From Linyphia triangularis (Eukaryota > Arthropoda > Arachnida > Araneae > Linyphiidae): a stretch of DNA of 64,000 bases. Positions within the stretch are counted from its first letter, which is position 1. The DNA itself is not shown here. Location: the NCBI GenBank assembly GCA_963978545.1, contig OZ021726.1, positions 33,080,459 to 33,144,458 on the forward strand, read 5' to 3'. Below: more notes on the stretch, generated by a model. The model saw only the letters and a program-made list of their open reading frames with translations, ran no database searches and was not told the DNA's origin.

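Noticed and set aside
1..64000. CRISPR array or bacterial operon
   Set aside because: No regularly spaced short repeats; the tandem repeats found are few, long and diverged, and the gene has spliceosomal introns.

Overview
The window is AT-rich eukaryotic DNA (roughly 70% A+T by eye). It has large introns, GT/AG splice sites, tRNA-derived SINEs with target-site duplications, Tc1/mariner-type transposons, piggyBac-like TTAA elements and one nearly full-length LINE. Together with a single Dof/BCAP/BANK-type signalling adaptor this points to an arthropod. An arachnid such as a spider is my best guess, from the SINE and Tc1 families and intron sizes, but that is inference.

One host gene dominates. 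It lies on the minus strand and runs from beyond base 64000 down to the stop codon at 5321. I could trace 19 coding exons, and every junction is phase-compatible. They give about 1134 residues; the N-terminus is outside the window. In protein order: the end of a TIR-like domain (63642-64000), a DBB (Dof/BCAP/BANK) domain (61996-62128 and 56514-56792), an ankyrin-like segment (47308-47468), Ser-rich linkers, a conserved ELLDLM...F..W helical segment (41094-41335) and an SH3-ligand proline-rich exon (34210-34441). Then the same order repeats: ankyrin-like (31997-32115), linkers, helical segment (17444-17733), Ser-rich (9944-10046), proline-rich (8169-8463). A unique basic C-terminal exon (5321-5787) ends the protein.

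The main discovery candidate is this internal duplication. Seven exons (47308 down to 34210) are matched in order and in intron phase by exons 31997 down to 8169, with one extra phase 1-1 exon at 24489-24605 in the second set. The first block is 345 codons and the second 378, so the duplication keeps the frame. A stop codon seven codons past the splice donor of the first proline-rich exon would allow a short isoform with only one tail.

Introns and flanks are crowded with mobile DNA. Main items are a non-LTR retrotransposon (48752-53818 and somewhat beyond) with intact ORF1 and an ORF2 broken by one TGA; three SINE families, many copies with clear 11-16 bp target duplications; a Tc1 element inserted inside a SINE (39023-40571); a Tc3-like element interrupted by two SINEs (28406-30218); nested elements at 12714-16350; long foldback elements at 10258-10908, 18420-19944, 45662-46062 and 59764-60113; TTAA-flanked MITEs near 24.8, 25.0 and 31.1 kb; and an unclassified 0.7 kb repeat in three copies. 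I see no other host gene, no rRNA, no convincing functional tRNA and no CRISPR array. Bases 1-5320 lie downstream of the gene and hold little beyond one SINE.
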